A stretch of DNA of 64,000 nt. It comes from Cryptomeria japonica. Lineage: Eukaryota; Streptophyta; Pinopsida; Cupressales; Cupressaceae. The stretch is from the NCBI RefSeq assembly GCF_030272615.1, contig NC_081412.1, forward strand, positions 40,604,791 through 40,668,790. Direction: 5' to 3'. Position 1 is the stretch's first letter; each line of letters begins with the position of its first letter. A model generated the notes under the pieces. That model did no database searches, was not told the DNA's origin, and saw nothing but the letters and a program-made list of their open reading frames with translations. Positions 45,134-56,664 of the stretch are shown in pieces. Position numbers and translations under genes: made by a program.

Positions 45134-45958
45134 TTAGTTCACCTCCTGAAGGGGCAATACCCCTAATTCACCTCTCAAGTGCACAAATGTTGTCTTTGGG
45201 AGAGGCTTGGTGAATATGTCTATTAACTGCTCCTTACTGGACACATGCTCTAGTGCAATCTCTTTATTCTGAACCTTTTCCCTCAAGAAATGATACTTAA
45301 GTTCAAAATGCTTGGTTCTAGAATGTAAAACCAGATTCTTTGATATATTGATAGCACTTGTATTATCACAGAATATACTTACCGATTCAGGTACAGGAAT
45401 CTTGAAGTCTTCCAGTACATGCTTCATCCAAATTACCTGAGTACAGTTCATGAAAGCTGCAACATACTCTACTTCTGCTGTAGATTGAGAGATGCAACTG
45501 TGCTTTTTACTCATCCATGAGACTAGTCTACCACTGAGAAAGAATGCACCACTGGTTGTGCTCTTTCGGTCATCCACATTACCGGCCCAATCAGCATCTG
45601 TGAATACTTTCAGATTGAAATTATTGTTGTATGCGTACCACAATCCATAGTCAATTGTTTCCTTCATATACCTAAGAATCTTCTTGACTGCACTCAAGTG
45701 AGATTCTCTTGGACTCTTCTGGAACCTTGCAATGATGCCAACTGCATGTGCAATATCCGGTCTGCTATGCACTACATAGTGCAACTTACCAATCATTGAT
45801 TGGTATTCCTTCTCATCAACCAGTGTAGAATCATCTTCCTTTGTCAATTTGCAATCGGTCACCATCGATGTACCAACCAGTTTGCTATCTTCCATGCCAA
45901 AAATTTTCAACACCTCTTTGACATATTTGGACTGAGTGATGAAGATTCCATCTTTCAT
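45134..45958 (-). CDS. C1 RT C-terminal part and RNase H
   Basis: An open segment of 274 codons in the pol frame. It starts right after a TAG where C3 has Gln (LQILQMKNG). RT thumb motifs are IFITQSKY and MIGKLHYVVHSRPDI. Copia RNase H motifs are VFTDADWAGN (first Asp), SWMSKKHSCISQSTAEVEY (Glu), FCDNTSAINI (Asp) and RTKHFELKYHFLRE (His). The end, LGVLPLQ, matches C3 and closes the polyprotein. Confidence 0.92.
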   Translation of the reverse strand: MKDGIFITQSKYVKEVLKIFGMEDSKLVGTSMVTDCKLTKEDDSTLVDEKEYQSMIGKLHYVVHSRPDIAHAVGIIARFQKSPRESHLSAVKKILRYMKETIDYGLWYAYNNNFNLKVFTDADWAGNVDDRKSTTSGAFFLSGRLVSWMSKKHSCISQSTAEVEYVAAFMNCTQVIWMKHVLEDFKIPVPESVSIFCDNTSAINISKNLVLHSRTKHFELKYHFLREKVQNKEIALEHVSSKEQLIDIFTKPLPKTTFVHLRGELGVLPLQEVN

Positions 45959-46684
45959 CTACTGGATCTTCAGTCCAATGAAAAACTTAATCTCCCCTAT
46001 GAGTGACATTTCAAACTCTTTCTTCATTTCATCAGCAAACTCATGACTCATCTTGTCATCTCCACCAAAGATGATGTCATCAACAAAGACTTCACAGATT
46101 AGGATCTGATCTTCTTCAGACTTCAAGTAGATATTACTATCTTCACTTGTTCTCTCAAATCCAATCTTCACAAGATGGGAATGTAGGCGCTCATACCATG
46201 CCCTAGGTGCTTGCTTTAGACCATATAATGCTTTATGTAGCCTACATACCATGTCACTATCTTCAGATAGGGTAAACCCATCTGGTTGCTCAATATATAC
46301 CTCCTCTTCAAGTACACCATTTAGGAATGCAAATTTTACATCCATTTGATACACCTTGAATCTCTTCAAAGTTGCATATGCAAGAAGCACACAAACTCCT
46401 TCTAATCTAGCTACAAGAGCAAAGGTTTCCCTATAGTCTTCACCTTCTTCTTGAGCATATCCTTTGCATACCAGTCTGGCTTTATTCCTAATCACTATGC
46501 CATCCTCATTCAACTTATTTCTAAACACCCATTTGGTCCCAATGACATTCTTATGCTCTGGTCTGGGTACCAAGGACCATGTACCATTTTTCTCTATCTG
46601 GTCAAGTTCTTCTTCCATTGCCTTGATCCAGTCTTTATCATTATGAGCCTCTTTGAATGATTTAGGCTCAAATTCAGAGATCAT
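45959..46684 (-). CDS. C1 reverse transcriptase
   Basis: A copia RT (RVT_2 type) that copies element RNA. Motifs in order: [63 protein letters not shown] (first catalytic Asp), [28 protein letters not shown] and [10 protein letters not shown] (catalytic DD). The segment runs open to the TAG at 45959. Upstream in the same frame, stops occur between 46685 and 46802. Confidence 0.93.
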   Translation of the reverse strand: MISEFEPKSFKEAHNDKDWIKAMEEELDQIEKNGTWSLVPRPEHKNVIGTKWVFRNKLNEDGIVIRNKARLVCKGYAQEEGEDYRETFALVARLEGVCVLLAYATLKRFKVYQMDVKFAFLNGVLEEEVYIEQPDGFTLSEDSDMVCRLHKALYGLKQAPRAWYERLHSHLVKIGFERTSEDSNIYLKSEEDQILICEVFVDDIIFGGDDKMSHEFADEMKKEFEMSLIGEIKFFIGLKIQ

Positions 46685-46801
46685 GCATAAGTTTTCTCTA
46701 GTCTTTCTTCTGGTAAGGATTCCTGCATCCTTATCACTTATGATCTACTTGGGATCATGATTCAACTTGACATACTGAGGAATGGTCTTAATTGGTTCTT
46801 C

Positions 46802-48355
46802 TTACTTTTCTTCTTCATCCTTATCTTCATCAGTATCAACATTCACCAGTTCAGGAACACTATTACTGGTGCTCGCTTGACTGACATCCGATTTCCAGAA
46901 GGTTGCAACCGGTTCATTTACAACTTGCTCACTGCCAGTTTTCTCAATCTTCTCAGAGGATTCATCAACTCTTACATTGATGCTTTCCATAATTCTCTAA
47001 GTCCTATTGTTGTAGCACTTGAAATCTTTACTCTTGGTGGAATATCCTAGAAATATTCCTTCATCACATTTAGCTTCAAATTTGCCCTGATGTTCACTCC
47101 TCTTGATGTAACATTTGCTACCAAAGACCTTAAAATAATTTACCATAGGGGTCTTACCGGTCCAATACTCATAAGGAGTTTTGTCCTTGCCCTTTTTGAT
47201 GAGTACCCATTTCATAGTGTAAACTGCAGTGCTCACCACTTCTCTCCAAAAGGTGTGAGCAACCTTTCCTTGGATCAACATAGTTCTAGCTGCTTCAACC
47301 ATAGTCTGGTTATTCCTCTCTGCTAGGCCATTCTATTGTGGATTCTGGGGGGCAGACAACTATCTCTTGATGCCAATTTCTTCACAGTACTTGTTGAATT
47401 CATTGGAAGTGAATTCCCCTCCTTGATCAGTTTTGAGACACTTGATCCTTTTACCGCTTTCCTTTTCCACTAATGCTCTAAAAGCTTTGAATTTCCCAAA
47501 AGCTTCAGACTTGTCTTTCAAGAATGTGACCCACATCATTCTTGAGCAGTCATCAATGAGAATCATGAAGTACCTATCACCCTGCACACTTCTAGTTTTC
47601 ATAGGACCACATAAATCAATATGCACAAGATCAAGCAAGTTGTCAATAGTGAAAGATTTACCTTTAAAAGTTGAGGAAGACATTTTCCCCAATTGACATT
47701 CTCTACACAAGGTATTATCTGGTTTTCTCAGCATTGGCAACCCTCTAACTGCTTTGATCTTACTAGCCTTCACAATGTTGTCAAAGTTCACATGGTAGAA
47801 TCTCCTATGCCATATCCAGCTATCATCAAGCTTAGCCATAAGACATGTACTTATATTAGCATTTAGATGAAATAGGTTACCTTTAGTTTGCATGTCGGTG
47901 GCTACCAATTTACCATCTTTACCTTTGATTCTGCAAACTCCATTCTTGAATTGCAGAGCGAGTCCACTGTCATTTAACTGGGAAACACTTAGAAGGTTTT
48001 GTCTGAGACCATCAACCCAATACACATTGTCAGCACTACTCTTTCCATTCAAGGAGATGGACCCTCTATCTTTGACCATGCATGGTGCATCATTGCCAAA
48101 GTGAACCACACCACCATCATACTCTTCTAATGATAGAAACTTGCTCCGGTCACTAGTCATATGGTGAGAGCAACCACTATCAATGATCCACTCATTGGAA
48201 TCATCAAACCGGGAGACAAGAGCCTTCTTGTCTATCACATCTTCCTTTATAGCAATGAACACAATGTCTTCATTTTCTTCATCTTCAGATTCCTCATTTG
48301 TGACACCTTCATCAACTGCCACAAAACAATTTCTCCAGTTTGTCCTTGTTGTCAC
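46802..48355 (-). pseudogene. C1 protease, integrase and linker
   Basis: One frame from 48355 to 46802 with three or four stops. Protease: [14 protein letters not shown] (active site D-S-G). GAG-pre-integrase region: [12 protein letters not shown] with CRECQLGK, the zinc-binding lead-in. Integrase core: [13 protein letters not shown] (Asp), [13 protein letters not shown] (Asp), [12 protein letters not shown], then ARTMLIQGK, FWREVVSTAVYT and the tail KVFGSKCYIKR, DEGIFLGYS. Two TAGs near 47336-47375 sit where C2 and C3 have Gln. An acidic linker (46990-46802) leads to RT. Confidence 0.88.
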
Positions 48356-49193
48356 TATTAGGACAGTTCATAGCAATATGTCCTATCTGGTTGCAGGAGA
48401 AACATTTCAAAGGTAGTTTACCTTTGTATTTACCAGTTCCTTTTGGGAATCTCCTGGCCAGAAGAGCTTCAAATTCCATCAAAAACTCTTCATCCTTCAT
48501 CTCTCTATTCTGACTAGTTTCCCCATTAGTGCTAGCCTCTTTTCCTTTTCTGGATGGTATAGCAGAAGCTTTAAAAGCTGATTCTGACTTTTGAACACTA
48601 CCATCAAAGCTATTTAGCTCATAGGCTGTCAACTTGGCTATGATGGAGTCCAAGGATGCGTTAGACTTGTCTATTGATCTCAGCTCCTGAATAGCAGCAA
48701 CCCTTATTGCATAGACCGGCAACAGGGATCTCGGGACTTTACTTACCATAGTGGAATCTTCTATTTTGCCACCTGCACTCTTTCTTTCTCCAACAACTAT
48801 TTTGATTCTTATTCCATACTGCTAAATGGTCTCTCCTTCAACCATTCTCATGTCTTCAAACTTTCCTCTCAAGCTCTCTTCCTTAGCCTGTTTTACATGC
48901 TCATCACCACCATAGATATTTTCAAGAGCATCCCATACTTCTTTGGGATTTGCCTTGTCCTAAACATCAATAAACTCAATGTCAGATAGACTACTGATGA
49001 GGGCTTCCATGACTTGCCTATTTTCTTATATCTCTCTCTTTTGGTCATCAGTGAGAGTACCGGTAGGAACAACATATACATTTTCAACATAACTCCAATG
49101 TTGAACACCGATACTTTTTATGAATATCTTCATCCTGTCTTTCCATATACCAAAGTTTTCCCTGTTGAACTTTGGACCTTCCCTCTTCATCAT
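48312..49193 (-). pseudogene. C1 gag
   Basis: The start is the upstream ATG of a tandem pair at 49193 (MMKREGPKFNREN), ~50 bp after the PBS. Copia gag (UBN2-type) features: NFGIWKDRMKIFI, EVWDALENIYGGDEH, LRGKFEDMRM, then LPVYAIRVAAIQELRS and a CCHC knuckle [14 protein letters not shown] near the end. Three in-frame stops (one TAA, two TAG) lie in the first half. The frame differs from protease, with an overlap at 48312-48355. I think this is decay rather than a programmed shift, because C2 keeps gag and protease in one frame. Confidence 0.85.
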
Positions 49194-49242
49194 TTGGCTA
49201 GGATCTTTTCCTCAAGCGGTTAAGCTTACAACACAGAGGACC

Positions 49243-49260
49243 TGGAGGGTTCTAATACCA
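49243..49260 (-). other. C1 primer-binding site
   Basis: The minus strand reads TGGTATTAGAACCCTCCAGG beside the LTR. It matches TGGTATCAGAGC except for two transitions, so it is a mutated tRNA-Met site. Confidence 0.82.
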
Positions 49261-49262
49261 AT

Positions 49263-50869
49263 TGATAACTCAATGATGAACCACTAGTACCAAACCGGTA
49301 TTGAGAGGGGGGGGGGTGAATCAGTATAGACACAAATATAGTTCAAAACCGGTTTGACAACAACCACTCTCAATGACTGATAAACAGAGATACCGGTAAA
49401 ACAGAGTGCAACCAGTAGCATCCAGAATAACTCAATCAGTCATGAACCGGTCACTTACTAAGATTTTGTCTTAGCTCAATGCCACATTATCATAATATTC
49501 TCATGCATGAACTAGTAGAAATAACCATCAAATCTTCACAACAGTGAGTTCAATATGTTTTATAAACAGGCATAAAACATAGAAACTTCATGTGCATAAT
49601 AGATAAAACAAAGCATCACAAGACAAAAGCATTTCACATGACACACATATTTTTCACGTGGAAACCCAACTGGGAAAAACCATAGTGGGGATGAATACTC
49701 ACAAGATACTTTTTGAACTCTTTAGAAGTTTTCTCTGTTAGGAGCCTTGTCTAGTTAAGAATATTACAATAGGTTATGGTAGGAACCGATCCTGTTAGGG
49801 ATCACCCGGTTAAGGGTTAAACCCAGTAGGGTCACCTTGTTAGAGGATTTTAAGAACTCAATAGCTAAAAGGATCTCCTAAGCTTTTCTAGCTTCTCAAA
49901 ACTCATTAGCTTCGAGTTACCCGATTAAGGGATTTACAGCAAGCCAGTTAAGACCACCCGATTTAAGGGATTTTGAATCAAGCCAGTTAAGGCTACCCTA
50001 TTAGGGGATTTTGCAATTGTTGAAGGGGTTACAGATCAATAGGTATTACAATGATCTATTAACAGTACTTAATACTAATACAGATCTATTTAGGCTCCTC
50101 TTCTCCTTCTACACATACACTTTGCAGGTATCTCTTTTCTCCTATGGTCTGGCAAGAATCTTGTATCACTTTCATTGGATACACACTCACTACTTTTTGC
50201 CAACAAATTTAGACAGAAACCTAACATCGACCTTATAGGGAACATACAGGTTGGTAGCAAAAACCCTATACCCTAAACCTATTAGGTTGAGCAATTCAAA
50301 TGGTTTGATCCTGACCGTTGAAACATACTCCATTGAATGCACCAGTCTTGAGTCGATCTCAAGACATTCTCCATCATCCATTATCCACTATTTTCATGGC
50401 AGCTGATAACCCATCACACGTTATCACTATTTGATAGACTTCACACATTCTCGAGGTAGATAGGAATAGTCTTCTTCATGCAAGATCCTTCACGCACATA
50501 GAGCTTACGTGGCAACACGATCTGTCCTCCATCATACTACTGACTCATCACACAAAGATCACCGATTGAGTCACACAAACTTGAGATACTCCAACCGGAA
50601 ACCCCGAAGTGGAAGCTGCCTTACCAACTCGTAGTCATACAGTGCTTCCATGTGCTGGTTCCCATAACTGCATGCCGGTTCACTTTGAACAAATGTGCCG
50701 CTTAACTTAGGCATATACCAGTTCACACATATGCCGATATCTCTTTCTTCTCTTATCTCATGTGCCGGTTCACACTATGTCTCATATTGACATCAATGAC
50801 AACATACAATATCATTATGTCTTCATGCTAGTTTACATAAGGCTCATGCCGGTTCTCATAATGCCAACA
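49263..50869 (-). repeat. C1 5' LTR (1,607 bp)
   Basis: It has the same ends as 43268-44889. A TATA-like CCCTATAAGGTCGATG lies on the minus strand near 50236-50251, shared with S1. Relative to its partner it keeps more CCGG sites and lacks one ~20-bp GGGATACCTGG phrase near 43820. Confidence 0.92.
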
Positions 50870-51021
50870 GATGTCAGTGCCGGTGTAGCCCAAAATGCTC
50901 CAAAGTCACTATTTGTTGGTATCTGCCTATATATGCCTCCTAGTGCTAGTATATTACTTCCATCTGATCTTGTTGCCATCAATAACAACAAAATGAATCC
51001 AATGAGTGTCAATTACCAACA
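50870..51021 (-). repeat. N2 3' LTR, piece 3
   Basis: It starts with the right GATGT copy of C1 and runs to ATTACCAACA, matching the last ~150 bp of the N1 LTR. Confidence 0.87.
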
Positions 51022-51197
51022 ATATCCCCCTTTGGCATTGAAGGCAACACTCATGTGAAAAATGGATTCCCTGTCGGTATGCTCCCCATGAGCAATACAT
51101 TCCTTCTGATATCTTGATATCATTCCCATATGTTTTACCTGGTATTTTCTAATATTTTTCACATATATACATACTCCCCCTTTGACATTAATGCCAA
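51022..51197 (-). other. N2 doubled polypurine tract
   Basis: The minus strand reads TGCCAAAGGGGGATAT at 51022-51037 against the LTR and again TGTCAAAGGGGGAGTAT near 51171-51186, within TTTGACATTAATGCCAAA. The arrangement is as in N1. Confidence 0.75.
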
Positions 51198-51251
51198 ATA
51201 CTAGTGAAAGAATTCAAAGAATTCACAACAAATGAATCGATACAATTAATT

Positions 51252-53012
51252 TCACTGGAGCTTGACTATCCTCAAGATTTCAGGGTATGCCTTATCCAAC
51301 AACTGAAGATATGTATCCCAGCCGGTTTTGAAATTTTTAGAAATGGATACTAGTCCACTTAGTAAGTGTGCTAGTGTTTCCTTCTCTTTGACATTTTTCA
51401 GTGTGGGTTTAGCTATCATGTCCATGCACTCCCTCTTATGAACACCCAATGAATCTAATCTAGGACTTACTAGTCCTCTAAGACTTCTTGCCCTACGAAT
51501 GATCTTGTCTTTCTCTTTCTTCAAAGCAAAAATTTGGTTCTCTAAGAACAAAATTTGTCCATCGACAGATGTGTTCAATGTAGTTAATCCATCAAAAGAA
51601 TTAGAAATGTTAGCTATCTTATCATATAACTCCTTTAACTTGCCATCTACACTAGCTCTAAGAATTTCTATGTCACAACACACTCTGTAGATATTTGTAC
51701 ATTGTTTTAAACAAACCTCAATAGGAATAAGTTTATCCTCAATTTTATTCTTCTCTGTATCTATAGTTTGATCAATAGCTTCTCTTTTGGCTGTTGTGAA
51801 TTTTCCAAAGCCCATTAGTCTGCAATTTGCCTCAGAGATTGAAAATTGTTAGAGATATGCTCTGTTAGAGTCTTGAGCTTACGGGAAAGGCTTGCTCCAT
51901 CTTCAATCTAACAATCAGGTATTAATTTGTGCAACACTATGACCAATTGATCAATTATTCCTTTATTTGTAGTACCTTCCTTCAGTAATTTCTGAGTGGC
52001 CATCGTCATTAATTTAGTTGGACTTAATTCAGAGAGTGATTTCTTCTCTACCTGAGAAGTGTCGATTGCCAAAACCTTTGCCGGTGAGTCGATATTGACT
52101 ACCGGTATCAACTCATTTGCTTTTACCTTGTCCTCCTCAACCTCTTTTGCACCAGTGGCTTCACCACTTGGTGCAGTGTCAATTACTATCGATGGAGTAT
52201 CATCCACAATATTTATAGTGTCCTGTACATTGCCTTTCTAAAAAATGGCCTGTGCCGGTATAGACTGTACACTCTCCTTTACTGCCGGTTGTGTCAAAAT
52301 TGGAGTTGAACTTCCCAAAATACCTTTCCCTTTTGATTTGTCAGGAATGGTGGAAATTTTTGCCCTTGCAAATTCTTCTTGAGATGTGAGAAAATCTGGG
52401 TTTTTCTGAAAGAATTTGGTCCAAACCTTACTAGTCTCATTTATCACCTCATTTACTCTCCCCATCATAAGGCTTATCCTTCGGGGTTTACTACTGAAAA
52501 CTGTCCTATTTGCAACATCTATGCATCTTTTCATTTCTTCATTATTCACAGCACCACACATTTCCAAAAGTGCTACTTCCTTAATCTCCCTATCTCTCTT
52601 GACAACATCAACTCTTATTATACAAGGATAGAAGTATCTCCTTCAAAATTTCAACTAAGGCTTTCTTATAAATGTCTATATACAACAAATAGCCTCTTCT
52701 ATTTCATTTTTCTCATTCTCTTCTAAATCTTCATAATACTTAGATACATTTTTCAAACTACCATCTTTTGTAATTTCATCAATAAGCTCAACACGAGTCA
52801 TTGTGGTCTTACTAGTTTCAGTATCATAACAATTCTTCCTTTTGTTTGTGGTTGCTAGTGTAGATGTGACTGGTTTCCTCTTTTGCATAGGCTTCCTTTC
52901 TAGTGGTGGAGGTGAAGTAGGCTTAGTTTCCTTTCTAACAAGTCTTCTTATTCTGCTCTACCGGTGGTTGTACCAATTTCTTCCTTTGTACCCTTCTAAA
53001 AGCTAGAGGTTC
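51252..53012 (-). pseudogene. N2 ORF2, C-terminal half, cut by C2
   Basis: Homologous along its length to the N1 ORF2 segment 37200-35383. Matching segments are 51252-51815 (coiled-coil; SPRLDSLGVHKRECMDM, ending IVKLQ), 51908-52207 (VLAIDTSQVEKK), 52238-52567 (ISLMMGRVNEVINETSK) and 52676-52997 (LIDEITKDG). One frameshift lies between 51815 and 51908, with several stops. It ends at AAAGCTAGAGGTTC. N1 continues with ATTGTCC where N2 has the C2 LTR, so GGTTC (53008-53012) is the C2 target site. Confidence 0.75.
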
Positions 53013-54151
53013 TGTTGATATTATGGATGACTTCATCATGTGTTGCATTGGTTTTGTCATTGATGCCAACACTTATCTTCTTGGAGGTCTACATTGTTGA
53101 TCTGGCACTATGGTTATATTGGTTTATTGTTGAACCGACACATTGTGTTCACCAACATGGTTAGTGGCTTACGCACAGTCACCGATATATGTTCACCAAC
53201 AAAATATATTGTTCACTAGTAGTGATGATGACTTGTTATCATTTGGAGATCATTTGGTTATGTTGAAGACATGGATTGGATGTTTGGATTTGGTATTTTG
53301 CTTATTGGTCTAATTGGGTTGACATATTTGCCTTTACCGGTAGATAGGTCTAGGTTATGGACCAGTACATGATATCTATTCCAGATCAACACATCACATC
53401 TTGGAAATGGTTTATTGATTGGATATTGTATTTAAGCCAACATGTTGTATCGCATCAAGACTTATTTGTAATTGATTTAACTGTAATATCTCTAGTGAGC
53501 CAACCTCATGTATAGGTCTTAGGTTTTGTATAAATAATTGTAAGATCTCATTGAAGATCATGGTATGGTATGAGTGTGTGCAAATATTGAAGAGCAAAAA
53601 TAAGTAGATCCTTGTGTGAGTCACACAGACATTATCTGAAGGTTGAAGGAAGGTTATGAAGGTGTTTGGAACTCATGTTCAGAGCTTAAACCAGTATTGA
53701 ATCTAGCATTGCAGATGCTATTCTAAGGCAGTACATTGTTATTGGATTTAACCATCCAACTGTAGTCAGTGTGACTCCTATTTTGTGATTGAGCAGTGAG
53801 CTCTAGGTGGTTGGCCTTTCTGCATGTGCAGACCCCATTTGTATACACTTACTATCTGCAATAGTATCATTTGATTGTGTGTAAGGTTTCCCACCATGTT
53901 TTTTCCCCTTACAAGGTTTCCACATCAAAATCTCTGTGTCATGTGTTGTGGATGTTGTTTCTCTTTCTATTTCATGCATTAAGTTAAATCAACACTGCTA
54001 TAACTGTTAATCTATTTTACCGGCACTTAAGTTTGGTTTACTGACACTGAATTTTTAGTTGGATTAATTTACTTTGGATTATAATTTAATTACAAATGGT
54101 TCACAACTTATTCACCCCCCGCCTCTCAGTTGTCCTTCCCAGTTCCTAACA
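53013..54151 (+). repeat. C2 5' LTR (1,139 bp)
   Basis: It starts TGTTGATATTATGGATGAC and ends CCCAGTTCCTAACA next to the PBS. It contains CAAGGTTTCCACATCAAAA (about 53918) and TTCACCCCCCGCCTCTCAG (54111), the landmarks shared by all copia-type LTRs here. Confidence 0.88.
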
Positions 54152-54153
54152 AT

Positions 54154-54165
54154 TGGTATGAGAGC
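54154..54165 (+). other. C2 primer-binding site
   Basis: TGGTATGAGAGCATAG, one change from the standard TGGTATCAGAGC site, two bases after the LTR. Confidence 0.85.
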
Positions 54166-54208
54166 ATAGTCCTCTTTTTGCAGAAGTCTAACAACTCGAG
54201 GAGATCCT

Positions 54209-55258
54209 ATGCCAACAAATATCTTCAGGAAGGATAGTCCCAAACTTGATGGAACTAACTATGGTATATGGAAGATCAGAATGTAAACACATCTGAACTA
54301 CATTGGAAGAGATATATGGGATGTTACTAAGAATGGCTATGTTGGTCCTACTCTAAATCAACCTCATCCACTAACATTGGCTAAGGACTTGGAGAATGAT
54401 TGCAAAGCAAGAGAAGCACTTCTAAGCACATTATTAGATCACCAAATCATGGGATTATCAGACCAATCTACTACTAAATATATTTGGGATAAACTGGAAA
54501 CATTGAATGAAGGAGATACCACTGTCAAAATTGCAAAACTAGAATGTTATTGGTTCAGGTATGAAAATTTAAAAATGGAAGAAGATGAAATAATTTCTGC
54601 ATTTATGGAAAGAGTTAATGAAATTGTTTTAGGAATACAATTTTGTGGAGGATCATTAAGTGAAGATGAAATTATCTCTAAAGTTTTAAGAGCTTTGCCA
54701 TTGGCTTACAAAATGAAAGTGACTGCTATTAATGAGTTGAGAACAATGCCTAATAAACCAATTTTTAAAGATACTCTGGTTGGAAAACTTTCTGCATTTG
54801 AGCTTGAAGAGTTTGGTCCTATTGCTATAGTCAAGACTAATTTAGATTTCAAAGCATCATCATCATCAACATCATCATTTGACAAAACTGATTGGAAACC
54901 CCTTTATGCAAAAGAACTTGAATAACTTGAAGCACTATTTGCAAGGAAGATGCCTAAAGGTCCAGTAGGAAGTAAGTATGAAGGTAAAGAACCTTTCAAA
55001 TGTTTTAATTGCAATAAAGTTGGTCATATAGCTTCTAGGTGTCTTGATAGACATGCAAGACTAAGGGAGGAAGCAAAAAGAACATATAAACCTAACCCTG
55101 AATATCAGAGATACAGATTTAAGAAAAACAGAGATAAGTCATGTTACTATACATATGAAGGTATTACAGATGATTCAGATGAAGATCCAACAGTTAGTGA
55201 ATGGGCATTTGTTGCAATAAAAGAAGATCGATTGGCTCCTATTGTCAAACCGGTAGAG
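54209..55258 (+). pseudogene. C2 gag
   Basis: The ATG at 54209 (MPTNIFRKDSPKLDG) is 45 bp after the PBS and in frame with the 182-codon ORF 54377-54925. UBN2-type gag features: NYGIWKIRM, STTKYIWDKLETLNEGD, YENLKMEEDEIISAFMERV and PLAYKMKVTAINELR. The knuckle CFNCNKVGHIASRC is coded near 54998. Stops at 54284 (TAA) and 54923 (TAA) and a final TAG at 55258 interrupt a frame that otherwise runs on into protease without a shift. Confidence 0.86.
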
Positions 55259-55261
55259 TAG

Positions 55262-56664
55262 GCACTAGAAGAAAAAAGTGAAGAAAATGATGAATGGATT
55301 ATAGATAGTGGATGCTCGCATCATATGACTGGTGATAAAAGAAAATTCTTATCATTACAGGAAATTCATGGAGGTCTAGTAATATTTGGAGATGATAAAG
55401 CTTGTTCAATCAAAGGAAGAGGCACTATATCTTTGGATGGTAAGCATAATACTAACAATGTTTATTATGTAGAAGGTTTAAAGCATAATCTTTTGAGTGT
55501 TGGTTAGTTAGTGGAAAAAGAATTTCAGTTATAGTTGAAGAATGGAAAATGGAAAATCATAAACAGAATAGGATTGGAGATTGCAACCAGTAATCAGACT
55601 AAAGGTAATATCTTTCACTTGAATACCAGTGATAAGACATGTTTGATTGCACACATTGATGAAAGTTGGTTATGACATAAAAGACTTTGTCATGTGAATT
55701 TTGATTGCATTGTAAAGACCAGTTCAACTAAGGCAGTAAGGGATTTACCTAAGATTGTGAAACCTCATAATCTGATATGTAAGGAATGTCACATGGGAAA
55801 GAAAGTTAGAACAAAATTTAAGAGCATTTCTGAGAAATCCAATAATATTCTTGATTTAATTTATACTAATTTATGTGGTCCAACAAAAACAAGAAGTCTT
55901 CAGGGAGATAGATACTTTATGCTAATAATTGATGATTATTCTAGAATGTGTTGGGTTACCTTTCTTAGGGAGAAATCAGAAGCTTTTGGGAAATTCAAGA
56001 TATACAAGGCAATGGTAGAGAATGAAACCGACAAGAAATCAAATGTTTTAGATCAGATCAAGGAGGAGAATTTACATCTAGGGAATTCAATGCATTCTAT
56101 GAAGTGAATGGAATCAAAAGACAACTATTAGCACCCCGGACACCCTACCAGAATGGAGTTGTGGAAAGGAAGAACATAACTATTTTGGATGCAGCAAGAA
56201 CCATGATGATGGAAGCAAATCTACCTCATGTGTACTAGAGAGAAGCACTGAATACAATAGTTTATACTTTCAATAGAGTTCACATCAAAAGTGAAATTAG
56301 TAAGACCACTTCTGAACTATGGTTTGGTCATACTCCTACTCTTAAATACTTCATAATTTTTGGAAGCAAATGCTATATTAGGAGAGATGAGTATATTGGT
56401 AAATTTGATCCTAGAAGTGATGAAGGGATATTTCTTGGTTATTCATCTAGAAGTAAGGCATACAGATGTTATATTAAAAGATTGCAGAAAATCATTGAAA
56501 GTAATAATGTGAAGATAGATGAACATTTTAGAGGAGATTCAAGATTTGTAGAACCGATAGTTAAAATGATTATAAATGAACTAGCACAGATTGCACTGGT
56601 AAAGAATGAAGATCCAGTCACATTGACATCATCAAAAAACTCAATTGTGACTGAAGATCAGTAG
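55262..56664 (+). pseudogene. C2 protease and integrase
   Basis: In the gag frame: [14 protein letters not shown] (protease), SLDGKHN, YYVEGLKHNLLSVG, then the pre-integrase CHVNFDCI and CKECHMGKK. Integrase core: LCGPTKTRS, where the expected Asp before LCGP reads Asn (YTNLCGP), and MLIIDDYSRMCWV. A frameshift near 56040 precedes the third catalytic region. After it come AARTMMMEA, YTFNRVHIK and FLGYSSRSKAY. TAGs near 55505, 55535 and 55673 are in frame; the last falls at Trp (W-H in C1). Confidence 0.82.

Larger units (their letters stand above)
43268..50869 (-). mobile_element. C1: complete Ty1/copia element with TSD GATGT
   Basis: Two LTRs of 1,622 and 1,607 bp are flanked by perfect 5-bp duplications GATGT (43263-43267 and 50870-50874). 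The flanking N2 LTR joins in register across it. The minus-strand interior reads gag, protease, integrase, RT, RNase H: integrase before RT defines Ty1/copia. PBS and PPT are present. LTRs differ by about 15 positions in the first 230 bp by eye, many in CCGG-type contexts. All parts are present but stops and one gag/pol frame change make it inactive. Confidence 0.93.
41058..53012 (-). mobile_element. N2: second pol-less element, split by S1, C1 and C2
   Basis: The 3' LTR is in three pieces (41058-41364, 42788-43267, 50870-51021), followed by the PPT at 51022 and the C-terminal half of ORF2 up to 53012, where C2 is inserted. The remainder (upstream ORF2, gag-like ORF, 5' LTR) lies beyond C2/C3, outside the window. 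Piece order and orientation match N1 exactly. Confidence 0.85.

Noticed and set aside
48312-48355. Programmed frameshift between gag and protease in C1
   Set aside because: C2 keeps both in one frame and C3 has its frame change at a different place, so random indels explain it better.
41058-51021. Reading the repeated GGGGGGTGAATCA blocks as a satellite or tandem array
   Set aside because: Each block sits at a fixed place inside a distinct LTR, and the spacing is explained by separate elements.
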